A program made the position numbers and the translations under genes. Below the pieces are notes generated by a model. That model saw nothing but the letters and a program-made list of their open reading frames with translations. It was not told the origin of the DNA and ran no database searches. Of a stretch of DNA of 64,000 nt, positions 29,333 through 38,622 are shown one piece after another. Every line of letters begins with the position of its first letter. The first letter of the stretch is position 1. Source of the stretch: Burkholderiales bacterium (lineage in GTDB: Bacteria > Pseudomonadota > Gammaproteobacteria > Burkholderiales > Casimicrobiaceae); NCBI GenBank assembly GCA_020851235.1, contig JADZDD010000035.1:496001-560000 (forward strand), written 5' to 3'.

Positions 29333-30337
29333 TTACTTGGCGATGAATCCGGCTTCCTGCATGAGCTGCTTGTGGTGCTTCTCGGCAGCCGCGGCCCAGT
29401 CGGCAAACTCCTTGCCGGTCATGAACGTGTTCTTGAAGGCGCCGTCCTCGGTGAACTTCTTCCACTCCGGCGTCGCCCGCACCTTCTTGAACAGATCGAC
29501 GTAGAAATCGACCTGGTCCTGCGTCACGCCCGACGGCATGAAGATTCCGCGCAGCATCAGGTACTCGACGTCGAGTCCCTGCGACTTGCACGTCGGGATG
29601 TCGCCCCACGCCTGTGTCGCCGTCACCTTCGCGGTGTACGCCATCGGCTGCGTGTCGAAGACGCACAGCGGACGCAGGGCCCCGGCACGCCAGTGCGCGA
29701 CCGCCTCGATCGGATTGTTCACCGACGAGTCGACGTGCTTGCCGACGAGCTGCACGGCGACGTCGCCGCCGCCCTTGAACGGAACGTACGTCAGCTTCTT
29801 GCCGGTGGCCTTGTCGATCGCCACGGTGATGATCTGGTCCTCCTGCTTGCTGCCCGTTCCGGCCATCTTGTACTTGCCGTTGTCGGCGGCCTTGATCGCC
29901 GCCATGTAGTCCGCCGGCGTCTTGTACGGCGATTCGGCGTTGACCCACAGCACGAACTCGTCGAGCGCGAGCATCGCCACCGGGGTCAGGTCCTTCCAGT
30001 TGAACGGCACGCCGGTCGCAAGCGGAGTCGTGAAGAGATTCGAGAGCGTGATGATGATCTTGTTGGGATCACCCTTCGCGTTCTTGACTTCGAGGAACCC
30101 TTCGGCCCCCGCGCCGCCAGACTTGTTGACGACGATGAGCGGCTGCTTCATGAGGTTGTTCTTGGCGACGACCCCCTGGATGAAGCGCGCCATCTGGTCG
30201 GCGCCACCTCCGGTGCCCGCGGGCACGATGAACTCGACGGGCTTGGTCGGCTCCCACGCGGCGAGAGCCGGGAACGAAGCGGCGACGGCGACTGTAAGGC
30301 CAGCCGCAACGAACGTGCGGCGAAGACTGCTCTTCAT
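29333..30337 (-). CDS. tctC: Tripartite tricarboxylate transporter substrate-binding protein TctC (Bug family)
   Basis: Periplasmic binding protein of 334 residues with a signal peptide (MKSSLRRTF, core about 10-22, cleavage after PALA). The Bug-family start KPVEFIVPAGTGGGADQ holds the carboxylate-binding loop. Bug proteins bind mono-, di- or tricarboxylates and aromatic acids; the operon suggests oxalate or a close relative. A near-perfect 17-base palindrome lies 17 bases before its ATG, and a hairpin divides it from the upstream ligase gene. Confidence 0.93.
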   Translation of the reverse strand: MKSSLRRTFVAAGLTVAVAASFPALAAWEPTKPVEFIVPAGTGGGADQMARFIQGVVAKNNLMKQPLIVVNKSGGAGAEGFLEVKNAKGDPNKIIITLSNLFTTPLATGVPFNWKDLTPVAMLALDEFVLWVNAESPYKTPADYMAAIKAADNGKYKMAGTGSKQEDQIITVAIDKATGKKLTYVPFKGGGDVAVQLVGKHVDSSVNNPIEAVAHWRAGALRPLCVFDTQPMAYTAKVTATQAWGDIPTCKSQGLDVEYLMLRGIFMPSGVTQDQVDFYVDLFKKVRATPEWKKFTEDGAFKNTFMTGKEFADWAAAAEKHHKQLMQEAGFIAK

Positions 30338-30353
30338 GTGAACCCTCCGTAAG

Positions 30354-30370
30354 ACGTGACGACGTTACGT
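30354..30370. promoter_or_regulatory. Palindrome in front of tctC
   Basis: ACGTGACGACGTTACGT is a 17-base palindrome with one mismatch pair, located just upstream of the tctC ribosome site (GGAGGG at about 30343-30348). It could be an operator or a leader stem. No -35/-10 pair is clear here. Confidence 0.35.
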
Positions 30371-30414
30371 GCGACTCTGATGCGGCCGCTTCGTATCCGC
30401 ACTGTACTGCCATT

Positions 30415-30454
30415 GCAGCGCCCGTGCCAACCCATGATCGGGCACGGGCACTGC
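30415..30454. repeat. Hairpin between the acyl-CoA ligase gene and tctC
   Basis: GCAG-N-GCCCGTGCC pairs with GGCACGGGC-N-CTGC around a 12-base loop: about 13 base pairs. On the minus strand it begins 6 bases after the ligase stop codon. No T-run follows, so it may act as an RNA-stability element or a factor-dependent terminator that lowers tctCBA expression. Confidence 0.5.
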
Positions 30455-30460
30455 ATCCTG

Positions 30461-32593
30461 CTACTTGACCAGACCCGCGCCGCGCGCCCAGCGATACTTC
30501 GCCGCGAGGACCATGACCGGCATCTCGGTCGTGTACGGATAGGCAGGAATGCCGTGATCGAACAGGTACTCCGCCGCCTCCTCGACCTCGATGTCACCCG
30601 CCAGTGAAACGGTGATCGGCTTCTCGATGCCCTTCGCGCGGAACTCGTCGACGACTTCCGCGACGAGCTTGGCGAAGACCATCGGTGGCGTCACGATCGT
30701 GTGCCAGTACCCCAGCACCAGCGCGTGGATGCGCGGGTCCTCGAGGCCCAGGCGGATCGTGTTCTGGTACGTCTTGGGCGGCTCGCCGCCGGTGATGTCG
30801 ACCGGATTGCCCGCGGCCCCGAACGGCGGAATGAACTTGCGGAATGCCGCGTCGAGATCCGCCGGCATCGTCATGAGCTTGAGGCCGTTGTCGACGCACG
30901 CGTCGGACAGGAGCACGCCCGAGCCGCCGGCGCCGGTGATGATGACCACGTTCTCGCCCTTCGGCGTCGGCAGCTTGGGAATCGCGCGCGCGTACTCGAG
31001 CATCTCCCGCAGCGCCTTGGCGCGAATGACGCCCGACTGTCGCAGCACGTCGTCGTAGATCTTGTCGTTGCCGGCGAGCGCACCCGTGTGCGAGCTCGCG
31101 GCCTTGGCGCCCATCGCGGTGCGGCCGGCCTTGAGGACCACGATCGGCTTCTTCTTCGAGACGCGCTTCGCCACTTCGGCGAAGCTGCGGCCGTCCTTCA
31201 GGTCCTCGCAGTGCTGCACGATGATGTGCGTGTTCTCGTCCTGCTCGAAGAACGTGAGCAGATCGTCCTCGTCGATGTCCGACTTGTTGCCCAGCCCCAC
31301 GATCGCCGACACGCCCATCTTGGCCGAGCGCGAGAAGCCGATGATCGCCATGCCGATGCCGCCCGACTGCGACGACAGCGCGGCGTGTCCCTTGTAGTCG
31401 TACGCCGTGCAAAACGTCGCGCACAGATTCTTCCACGTGTAGTAGAAGCCGTAGATGTTGGGGCCCATGAGGCGCACGCCGTACTTGCGGCCGATCTCCT
31501 GGATCTCCTGCTGGCCTTCGACGTTGCCCGTCTCGGCAAAGCCCGAGGGAATGAGGACCGCGCCGGGGATCTTCTTCTCGCCGCACTCGGTGAGCGCAGC
31601 CGCGACGAACTTCGCGGGGATCGCGAAGACCGCGACGTCGACCGTACCCGGAATGTCCTTGACGCTCTTGTACGCCTTCAGCCCCATGATCTCGTCGGCG
31701 GACGGATTGATCGGGTAGATCTTCCCTTGATAGCCGCCGTTGATGAGGTTCTTCATCACCGAGTTGCCGATCTTTCCGGCCTCGCTGGACGCACCGATCA
31801 CGGCCACCGCATCGGGCTTCATGATGCGATTCATGTCGCGCACGATGTCCTCGTGCTTCGGCCGGTAACGTGCCGGCGCCGGGCTCCAGTCGCAGACGAT
31901 GCGCACGTCGGCGGCGGTCGCGCCGTCCTTCGTCGCGAAGACGGGATTGAGGTCCATCTCCGAGATCTCGGGGAAATCGGAGACGAGCTGCGAGACGTTC
32001 TCGATGAGTCCCGCGAGCGCATCGCGGTTCACGGGATCCGCGCCGCGCACACCCTTCAGGATCTCGCCCGCCTGGATGCCGTCGAGCATCGACAGCGCAT
32101 CGGCCTTCGACGTCGGAGCGAGACGGAACGTGATGTCCTTCAGCACCTCGACCAGCACGCCGCCCAGGCCGAACGCGACGAGCTTGCCGAACGACGGATC
32201 GGTGACGGCGCCGATGATCACTTCCTGTCCGCCGCCCAGCATCTGCTGCACCTGGACGCCGAGCAGGTTGGCCTTCGCGTCGTACTTCTTCGCGTTCGCC
32301 ATGATGGTGGCGAAGCCCTTTTCGACGTCGGCCGCGGTCTTCACGCCCACGAGCACGCCGCCCGCCTCGGTCTTGTGCAGGATCTCCGGCGAGACGATCT
32401 TGAGCACGACCGGGAATCCCATGCCGGAGGCGAGCTTCGCGGCTTCGGCGGCTGAAGTTGCCACCCCCTCCTTGGGCACCGGGATGCCGTAGGCGTCGCA
32501 CACCCCCTTGCCTTCCGGCGCGGTGAGCGACGTGCGCCCCGCGGCCTTCACGGCGTCGAGGATCTTGCGGACTGCGTTCTTGTCATGGGCCAT
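30461..32593 (-). CDS. ADP-forming acyl-CoA synthetase with ATP-grasp domain first
   Basis: Predicted reversible acid:CoA ligase (NDP-forming), 710 residues. Domain order is ATP-grasp (about 10-235), CoA-binding Rossmann domain (about 255-385, VIGASSEAGKIG) and succinyl-CoA-ligase-like domain with the phosphohistidine H502 in SSHTGALAG. The well-known acetate enzymes have the CoA-binding domain first, so this is the permuted form. ATG at 32593 has a GAGGAAAC ribosome site. It stands between frc and tctC in the oxalate operon. It might prime oxalyl-CoA formation or recover ATP from formyl-CoA; both are inferences, and acetate or another acid cannot be excluded. Confidence 0.88.
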   Translation of the reverse strand: MAHDKNAVRKILDAVKAAGRTSLTAPEGKGVCDAYGIPVPKEGVATSAAEAAKLASGMGFPVVLKIVSPEILHKTEAGGVLVGVKTAADVEKGFATIMANAKKYDAKANLLGVQVQQMLGGGQEVIIGAVTDPSFGKLVAFGLGGVLVEVLKDITFRLAPTSKADALSMLDGIQAGEILKGVRGADPVNRDALAGLIENVSQLVSDFPEISEMDLNPVFATKDGATAADVRIVCDWSPAPARYRPKHEDIVRDMNRIMKPDAVAVIGASSEAGKIGNSVMKNLINGGYQGKIYPINPSADEIMGLKAYKSVKDIPGTVDVAVFAIPAKFVAAALTECGEKKIPGAVLIPSGFAETGNVEGQQEIQEIGRKYGVRLMGPNIYGFYYTWKNLCATFCTAYDYKGHAALSSQSGGIGMAIIGFSRSAKMGVSAIVGLGNKSDIDEDDLLTFFEQDENTHIIVQHCEDLKDGRSFAEVAKRVSKKKPIVVLKAGRTAMGAKAASSHTGALAGNDKIYDDVLRQSGVIRAKALREMLEYARAIPKLPTPKGENVVIITGAGGSGVLLSDACVDNGLKLMTMPADLDAAFRKFIPPFGAAGNPVDITGGEPPKTYQNTIRLGLEDPRIHALVLGYWHTIVTPPMVFAKLVAEVVDEFRAKGIEKPITVSLAGDIEVEEAAEYLFDHGIPAYPYTTEMPVMVLAAKYRWARGAGLVK

Positions 32594-32665
32594 GTTCGTT
32601 TCCTCGTTGACTTCGTTGTCTCGATGTCGCTGCGCGCTGCGATGCGGTCTCGCGGACCGCACGCG

Positions 32666-33913
32666 TCAAATGACGCCCTCTGCGCGCAAGGCAGCGACCT
32701 GTTCGGTGCCGTAACCCAGTTCCGCCAGCACCTCGTCGGTGTGCTCGCCCAGCAGCGGCGAGCGCACGACGTCGGTCGGGCTGTCCGAGAGCTTGATGGG
32801 GTTGCCGACGGTGAGGTACTTGCCGCGCTTCGGGTGATCGACCTCGACGACCGTTCCCGTCTTGCGCAGCGACGGTTCGGCGGCCAGCTCCTTCATCGAC
32901 AGGATGGGTCCGCAGGGGATGTCGTGCTTGTTGAGGATGTCCATGGCCTCGAACTTGGTCTTGGTCATGGTCCATTTCTCGATGTCGGCAAAGATGTCCT
33001 GCAGGTGCGGCAGCCGGGCCTTGGCGGTCGCGTAACGCGGATCGGTGAGCCACTCGGGACGACCGATCACCTCGCAGATCGCCTTCCACACGGGCGCCTG
33101 CGTGATGAAGTAGATGTACGCGTTGGGGTCGGTCTCCCAACCCTTGCATTTCAGGATCCATCCCGGCTGTCCGCCGCCCGACGCGTTGCCCGCGCGCGGA
33201 ACGGCGTCGCCGAACACGCCGTTCGGGTACTGCGGATACTCTTCCATGACGTGCGTGCGATCGAGGCGCTGCTGGTCACGCAGCTTGACGCGGCACAGGT
33301 TGAGCACCCCGTCTTGCATCGCCGCGGTCACCTTCTGTCCGCGGCCGGTGCGGTGACGCTGGTAGAGCGCGGTGACGATGCCGAGGGCGAGGTGCAACCC
33401 CGTTCCCGAGTCGCCGATCTGCGCGCCGGTGACGAGCGGCGGGCCATCGTCGAAGCCCGTGGTCGATGCGGAGCCGCCGACGCACTGCGCGACGTTCTCG
33501 TAGACCTTGCAGTCCTGGTACGGCCCCGGACCGAAGCCCTTGATCGACGCAACGATCATGTGCGGGTTGAGCTCCTGGATGCGCTCCCAGGTGAAGCCCA
33601 TGCGGTCGAGCGCGCCCGGGGCGAAGTTCTCGACCAGCACGTCGCACTTCTTGATGAGCGCCTCGAGCACTTCCTTGCCCTTCGGCTTCTTCGCGTCGAT
33701 CGTCACCGAGCGCTTGTTGTGGTTCAGCATCGTGAAGTAGAGGCTGTCCACGTCCGGGATGTCGCGCAACTGTCCGCGCGTGATGTCGCCTTCGCCGGCA
33801 CGTTCGACCTTGATCACGTCGGCACCGAACCACGCAAGGAGTTGCGTACACGTCGGCCCTGACTGCACGTGCGTGAAATCGAGGATACGGACGCCATCCA
33901 ATGCCTTGCTCAT
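32666..33913 (-). CDS. frc: Formyl-CoA transferase
   Basis: Class III CoA-transferase moving CoA from formyl-CoA to oxalate. The 415-residue protein aligns closely by eye with the Oxalobacter enzyme: Q17 in THVQSGP, the KVYENVAQ tyrosine, the catalytic aspartate D168 in [10 protein letters not shown] and the active-site glycine loop SGGGQPGW. These are the residues studied in Frc, which makes oxalate the likely acceptor rather than another acid. It follows oxc after 142 bases and precedes the ligase by 72. Confidence 0.96.
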   Translation of the reverse strand: MSKALDGVRILDFTHVQSGPTCTQLLAWFGADVIKVERAGEGDITRGQLRDIPDVDSLYFTMLNHNKRSVTIDAKKPKGKEVLEALIKKCDVLVENFAPGALDRMGFTWERIQELNPHMIVASIKGFGPGPYQDCKVYENVAQCVGGSASTTGFDDGPPLVTGAQIGDSGTGLHLALGIVTALYQRHRTGRGQKVTAAMQDGVLNLCRVKLRDQQRLDRTHVMEEYPQYPNGVFGDAVPRAGNASGGGQPGWILKCKGWETDPNAYIYFITQAPVWKAICEVIGRPEWLTDPRYATAKARLPHLQDIFADIEKWTMTKTKFEAMDILNKHDIPCGPILSMKELAAEPSLRKTGTVVEVDHPKRGKYLTVGNPIKLSDSPTDVVRSPLLGEHTDEVLAELGYGTEQVAALRAEGVI

Positions 33914-34006
33914 GCGAGACTCCTATGCATTCCTTGGGTTTGCAGATGCCCGGGCGATTGCGCACGCACCCGCCGTGGGCGATGAGCGGTCCCGTTCGTC
34001 GTTCCG

Positions 34007-34026
34007 GCGGCCGCTCCGACGGCCGC
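34007..34026. repeat. Hairpin between oxc and frc
   Basis: GCGGCCG and CGGCCGC form a perfect 7-bp stem with a six-base loop in the 142-base space between the two genes. No T-run follows on either strand. It may stabilise processed RNA ends. Confidence 0.4.
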
Positions 34027-34055
34027 GTGGACGACGACGGCGTGGACCGCGCGGG

Positions 34056-35825
34056 TTATTTCTTCTTCGCGGTCGGGTTGAGGCTCGTGATCCGGCCGCT
34101 CTCGGTACCGCCACCTTCGGCGACGACCGCATTGATGAGCGTGGGCCGCTTGCTGCGAACCGCCTCTTCCATCGCGCGGCGCAACTCGTCGGGCGTCTTC
34201 ACGTAGACGCCGACGCCACCGACCGCCTCCATCATCTTCTCGTAGCGCACGTCCTTGACGAACACCAGCGGCGACGGGTCGGTGGAGTTGCCCCAGCTCT
34301 TCTCGTCACCGCGGTACACGCCGTTGTTGTTGAGGATGACGATGCACACCGGCAGGTTGTAGCGGGCGATCGTCTCGACCTCCATCCCGGCGAAGCCGAA
34401 GGCGCTGTCGCCCTCGATCGCGATCACCTGCTGGCCGGTCGCCACGGCGGCAGCCACGCAGTAGCCCATGCCGATGCCCATGATCCCCCAGGTACCGACG
34501 TCGATGCGCTTGCGCGGCTTGTACATGTCGACGATCGAGCGCGTGAAGTCGAGCGCGTTGGCACCCTCGTTCACCAGCATCGCGTCCGGGTTGGCCTTGA
34601 CGATGTCGCGCACCACGTTGAGCGCGCTGTGGAAGCTCATCGGCGACGGATTCTTGGCGAGCGACTCGGCCATCTTGGCGACGTTCTTCGCCTTGCGCTC
34701 GGCGATCGCCTGCGTCCACTCGGCGGGCGGCTTCGCGAAGCCGCTTCCGATCTCGGCGAGGAGCGCTGCGACCGACGAGGCGATGTCGCCCACGATCGGC
34801 GCCTCGATGCGCACGTTGCTGTCGGCTTCCTGCGGCGAGATGTCGATCTGGATGAAGCGCTGGCCACCCCAAGACTTCGCCGTCGCCCCGCCCCAGGTCT
34901 TGCCCTTGCCCTGCGACAGGAGCCAGTTCAGGCGGGCACCGATGAGGAGCACGACGTCGGATTCGGGCAGCACGAACGAGCGCGCCGCCGAGGCGCACTG
35001 CTCGTGCGTGTCGGGCAGCAGGCCCTTGGCCATCGACATCGGCAGGTATGGGATGCCGGTCCGCTCGACGAGGGTGCGGATGTCCGCATCGGCCTGCGCG
35101 TAGGCCGCGCCCTTGCCGAGGATGATGAGCGGCTTCTTCGCGCCCTTGAGGAGCGTGACGGCGCGCTTGATCGCCTCCGGCGCGGGAATGTGGCGCGGCG
35201 CGGGATCGACGACCTTGATGAGCGAGGCCTTGCCCGCCGCTGCCTCCATCTCCTGCGGGAAGAGCTTGGCGGGAAGATCGAGATACACGCCGCCCGGACG
35301 CCCGGACACCGCAGCGCGAATCGCACGCGCGATGCCGATGCCGATGTCCTCGGCGTGAAGCACGCGGAAGGCGGCCTTGGCGATCGGCTTCGCGATCGCG
35401 AGCTGGTCCATCTCCTCGTAATCGCCTTGCTGCAGGTCGACGATCTCGCGCTCGGAAGAGCCGCTGATGAGGATCATCGGGAAGCAGTTGGTCGTCGCGT
35501 GCGCGAGTGCGGTGAGGCCGTTGAGGAACCCGGGTGCCGACACCGTGAGGCAGACACCGGGCTTCTGGTTGAGGAAACCGTCGATCGACGCGGCGTAACC
35601 CGCGCTTTGCTCGTGGCGGAACGAGACCACGCGCAGCCCATCCTTCTGCATGCGGCGCGCAAGGTCGGTGATCGGGATCCCAGGGACCCCGTAGATCGTC
35701 TCGATGCCGTTCAGCTTGAGCGCATCGATCACGAGCTGGAAGCCGTCGATCTCGGCCGCGGCGACCACCGGGGCGACCGACGGCGCGGTGGATGTGGGAG
35801 CGGGCTTGGTGGCAGTGTGGTCCAT
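34056..35825 (-). CDS. oxc: Oxalyl-CoA decarboxylase
   Basis: Thiamine-diphosphate enzyme that decarboxylates oxalyl-CoA to formyl-CoA. The 589-residue product matches the Oxalobacter enzyme throughout: [14 protein letters not shown]72 in [11 protein letters not shown] for ThDP activation, the long conserved [20 protein letters not shown] block and the ThDP/Mg segment [12 protein letters not shown] with NNN about 25 residues later. It has about 25 extra N-terminal residues rich in Ala, Pro and Thr. It is the first gene of the operon, behind a near-consensus promoter that overlaps a putative regulator site. Confidence 0.97.
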   Translation of the reverse strand: MDHTATKPAPTSTAPSVAPVVAAAEIDGFQLVIDALKLNGIETIYGVPGIPITDLARRMQKDGLRVVSFRHEQSAGYAASIDGFLNQKPGVCLTVSAPGFLNGLTALAHATTNCFPMILISGSSEREIVDLQQGDYEEMDQLAIAKPIAKAAFRVLHAEDIGIGIARAIRAAVSGRPGGVYLDLPAKLFPQEMEAAAGKASLIKVVDPAPRHIPAPEAIKRAVTLLKGAKKPLIILGKGAAYAQADADIRTLVERTGIPYLPMSMAKGLLPDTHEQCASAARSFVLPESDVVLLIGARLNWLLSQGKGKTWGGATAKSWGGQRFIQIDISPQEADSNVRIEAPIVGDIASSVAALLAEIGSGFAKPPAEWTQAIAERKAKNVAKMAESLAKNPSPMSFHSALNVVRDIVKANPDAMLVNEGANALDFTRSIVDMYKPRKRIDVGTWGIMGIGMGYCVAAAVATGQQVIAIEGDSAFGFAGMEVETIARYNLPVCIVILNNNGVYRGDEKSWGNSTDPSPLVFVKDVRYEKMMEAVGGVGVYVKTPDELRRAMEEAVRSKRPTLINAVVAEGGGTESGRITSLNPTAKKK

Positions 35826-35958
35826 GGCATTTCTCCGGGCGACCGCGCCCGCGCCGGGGCCCGGCGCCGCGCGATGGGATGCAGAAATTGCGGAAGTGGC
35901 GGAACTCCCTCCGCCCCATCCTCCAAAGCTCTGGAAGCCTGTGACCGCTTGGCTTCTC

Positions 35959-35991
35959 TTGATATTCGAGGTAATGTATGTGATATATCAA
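35959..35991. promoter_or_regulatory. Putative GntR/FadR-type operator between oxc and its regulator
   Basis: A perfect palindrome TGATATATCA (35981-35990) lies inside the spacer of the oxc promoter. A wider pair, TTGATAT (35959-35965) and ATATCAA (35985-35991), is also inverted. The AT-rich dyad fits FCD-type GntR operators. A plus-strand TTGATA (35959-35964) and GATATA (35982-35987) with a 17-base spacer could be the regulator's own promoter, so one bound protein could affect both directions. Confidence 0.55.
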
Positions 35992-36001
35992 CCGCTGTCA
36001 A
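35973..36001 (-). promoter_or_regulatory. Sigma-70 promoter of the oxc operon
   Basis: Minus-strand TTGACA (35996-36001) is a perfect -35, and TACATT (35973-35978) a four-of-six -10, with an ideal 17-base spacer. The predicted start is near 35966, leaving a leader of about 140 bases before the oxc ATG. Confidence 0.7.
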
Positions 36002-36066
36002 CACCCGCAACAAGGGAAAGGAACGGCGGACAGCGGCTCCTTGGCGCCGCTCCCGCCGGTAACGTC

Positions 36067-36807
36067 ATGCTGCGCACCGAAGCCCCCGCCCGCCGCAACG
36101 AAGTGAACGAGGTCACGACCCGACCGATCCTGCCGCCCCTCGCCCCGATTGCGATGACGGCGAGCCTGCGCGATCGCGCCTACGCCGCGCTGCGGCAGAT
36201 GATCACCGACGCCGACATCTATGCGCACCCCGACGAGATCCGGCTCGACGAGAAGCAACTGTCGGCCGCGCTCGGCGTCTCACGCACGCCGATTCGCGAG
36301 GCGATGACGCTCCTCGAGCAGGAGGGATTCCTGCGCACCGAGCCGCGCCGCGGCATCTTCATCGTGCGCAAGACCAAGCGCGAGATCATCGAGATGATCC
36401 AGATGTGGGCCGCGCTCGAGAGCATGGCGGCACGCCTTGCCACGACGCACGCCACCGATGCCGAGATCGCCGAGCTGCGTCGCCTGTTCGACGAGTTCCG
36501 CACCGAGGCGCCGGCGGACCATCTCGAGGAATACTCGGAGGCGAACATCGCCTTCCACCAGGCGATCATCCGGCTGTCGAAGTCGCCGCTCATGATCAAG
36601 ACGACCGACAATCTCTTCATGCACGTCCGCGCAATCCGCAAGCTCACGATCTCGCAGAAGGATCGCGCCGCGCGGTCGATCGCCGACCACATGCACATCA
36701 TCGACGCGCTCGAGCAACGCGACACCGAGCTGGCGGAGCGCCTGGTGCGCCAGCACTCGCTCGACCTTGCCACGCATGTCGAACGCTACGGGGACTTCCT
36801 CGACTGA
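36067..36807 (+). CDS. GntR family transcriptional regulator (FadR/FCD type)
   Basis: Regulator of 246 residues from ATG 36067, or 217 from ATG 36154, which starts just before the DNA-binding domain. The winged helix holds LSAALGVSRTPIREAMTLLEQEGFL, shortened here to its core SRTPIREAM, and the wing RTEPRRGIFIV. The C-terminal all-helical FCD domain has the acid/histidine metal or ligand residues (FHQAI, HMHIIDAL). It is divergent from oxc, with a palindromic site in between, so it very likely senses an oxalate-pathway metabolite. It ends 3 bases before the convergent TauE/SafE gene. Confidence 0.92.
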   Translation: MLRTEAPARRNEVNEVTTRPILPPLAPIAMTASLRDRAYAALRQMITDADIYAHPDEIRLDEKQLSAALGVSRTPIREAMTLLEQEGFLRTEPRRGIFIVRKTKREIIEMIQMWAALESMAARLATTHATDAEIAELRRLFDEFRTEAPADHLEEYSEANIAFHQAIIRLSKSPLMIKTTDNLFMHVRAIRKLTISQKDRAARSIADHMHIIDALEQRDTELAERLVRQHSLDLATHVERYGDFLD

Positions 36808-36810
36808 CGT

Positions 36811-37620
36811 CTACCGGAAGTGGGTGGCCTTCCACCACATGTACGCACCGAGGAAGAACAGCAGCGCGGCGAATGCGTAACGCAGCTTGCCGACCGGCAG
36901 CGCGTGCGCGACGCGGGCGCCGACGGGTGCGAGCAACGTGCTCGTGAGCACGATCCCGACGAGCGCGGGCAGGTAGACGTAGCCCAGCGCGTACGGCGGC
37001 AGCCCGGCATGGCCCCAACCGGCCAGCATGAAGCCGATCGTCGCCGCAATGGCGATCGGGATGCCGATCGCCGCCGACGTGGCCACGGCCGTATGGATCC
37101 TGACGTTGCAACGCGTCAGGAACGGCACCGCGAGGAAGGCGCCGCCGGTGCCGACCATGCCGGCGATGACGCCGATTCCCACGCCGACCGCGGCGAGCCC
37201 GCGCCAGCCCGGCAGTTGTCGCGACGCCACCGCGGCCCGCTTGCGCAACATGCGCCACGCTCCCCACCAGATGAACGCGCCGAAGACGCCCGCCATCATC
37301 GACGGCGGCAACCCGCTCGCGATCTGCGGCCCAACGAGCGACCCGAGCACGATCCCGGGCGCCATCGCCTTCACCACCGTCCAGTCGACGGCACCCTTGG
37401 CGTGATGCGCCCGTGTCGAGGAAAACGCCGTGAACACGATCGTGCCCGACGACGTTCCGATCGCCATCGGCACGATCGCATCTTGCGCGAAACCCTGCGA
37501 CGAGAACACCTCGACGAGGATCGGCACGATGGTGAAGCCACCGCCGATGCCGAGCAATCCCGCGAGGAACCCGACGAATGCGCCGGTGGCAAGGAAGATG
37601 GGAAGGAGCGCGAGGTTCAT
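36811..37620 (-). CDS. TauE/SafE family anion transporter
   Basis: Membrane protein of 269 residues with about eight hydrophobic segments. Both halves carry the family's glycine motif (GLLGIGGGFTIVP near residue 19, and GMVGTGGAFLAVP near residue 145), a sign of the internal repeat. TauE/SafE proteins export or import sulfite, sulfoacetate or other organic anions. ATG at 37620 begins MNLALLPIFLATG; longer frames add Arg-rich leader sequence. It lies beyond the oxalate regulator, so an oxalate or formate role is possible but unsupported. Confidence 0.88.
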   Translation of the reverse strand: MNLALLPIFLATGAFVGFLAGLLGIGGGFTIVPILVEVFSSQGFAQDAIVPMAIGTSSGTIVFTAFSSTRAHHAKGAVDWTVVKAMAPGIVLGSLVGPQIASGLPPSMMAGVFGAFIWWGAWRMLRKRAAVASRQLPGWRGLAAVGVGIGVIAGMVGTGGAFLAVPFLTRCNVRIHTAVATSAAIGIPIAIAATIGFMLAGWGHAGLPPYALGYVYLPALVGIVLTSTLLAPVGARVAHALPVGKLRYAFAALLFFLGAYMWWKATHFR

Positions 37621-37717
37621 CGGCTGCAACGCGCGACGCGGGATCGAAGCGTCCCGCCACGCCGGCGCACGGCGCGCGGCCTCGGGGTCGACACCCGGCC
37701 CGGACCCCGTCGCATCG

Positions 37718-38188
<471 letters not shown>

Positions 38189-38282
38189 CGTCCGAACCTT
38201 TCGCCCACCCTTCGTGATGCTCACGTCCATGCTTCGCGCCACCGCCCGCGCACCGGTCGCGGCGGCGACGCCGGCGTCACGC

Positions 38283-38302
38283 GGCGCCCCGCGAGGGGCG
38301 CC
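38283..38302. repeat. Perfect hairpin downstream of 6S RNA (second)
   Basis: GGCGCCCC-GCGA-GGGGCGCC is a perfect 8-bp stem with a tetraloop, followed on the minus strand by no T-run. It is one of two tandem hairpins between 6S RNA and the EVE gene. Confidence 0.5.
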
Positions 38303-38315
38303 CATGCAACGCACG

Positions 38316-38339
38316 GCAGCCGCGCGGCACCGCGGCTGC
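38316..38339. repeat. Perfect hairpin downstream of 6S RNA (first)
   Basis: GCAGCCGCG and CGCGGCTGC form a perfect 9-bp stem with a six-base loop, starting 9 bases after the predicted 3' end of 6S RNA. With the next hairpin it may end or protect the 6S precursor. Confidence 0.5.
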
Positions 38340-38348
38340 ACGAGAGGT

Positions 38349-38527
38349 GTTCCCCGGATGTGCCGTGCCGACCGTCACCTTGAACCTGGGTTCAAGATTG
38401 GTCGCCTGCCGGAGCCTTTAGGCGCTTCCACGCGGGAGCGCACACGGGCTCGCTGAAGGGCTCGGCAACCTCGCTACGAGAGCATTGGTTCAAAGAGTAT
38501 CGGGCCGACTCGAACACCCCAGGGAAC
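38349..38527 (-). ncRNA. ssrS: 6S RNA
   Basis: Small RNA of about 179 bases that binds sigma-70 RNA polymerase and mimics an open promoter. The ends pair (GTTCCCTGGGGTGT with ACATCCGGGGAAC) as in other 6S RNAs. The 3' half has the conserved hairpin CTTGAACC-CAG-GTTCAAG, and the 5' half has GTTCG followed by the central bulge strand. The gene follows zapA in the same direction, its normal neighbour in gamma- and betaproteobacteria. TACGAT, about five bases before the 5' end, could be a -10. Ends are estimated from pairing. Confidence 0.88.
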
Positions 38528-38622
38528 GTCGATCGTACGGGCGAGAGCCCCCGTGCCGCCGCACCTCGCCCGGTGCGACGAAAAACCACGGGGCCGTCAA
38601 CGTCGCGCCAGGTGCGACGATA

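Noticed and set aside
36811-37620. TauE/SafE protein as the oxalate-formate exchanger of the oxalate locus
   Set aside because: The family moves sulfonates, sulfite and other anions, and the gene is not in the oxc transcript; adjacency alone is too weak.
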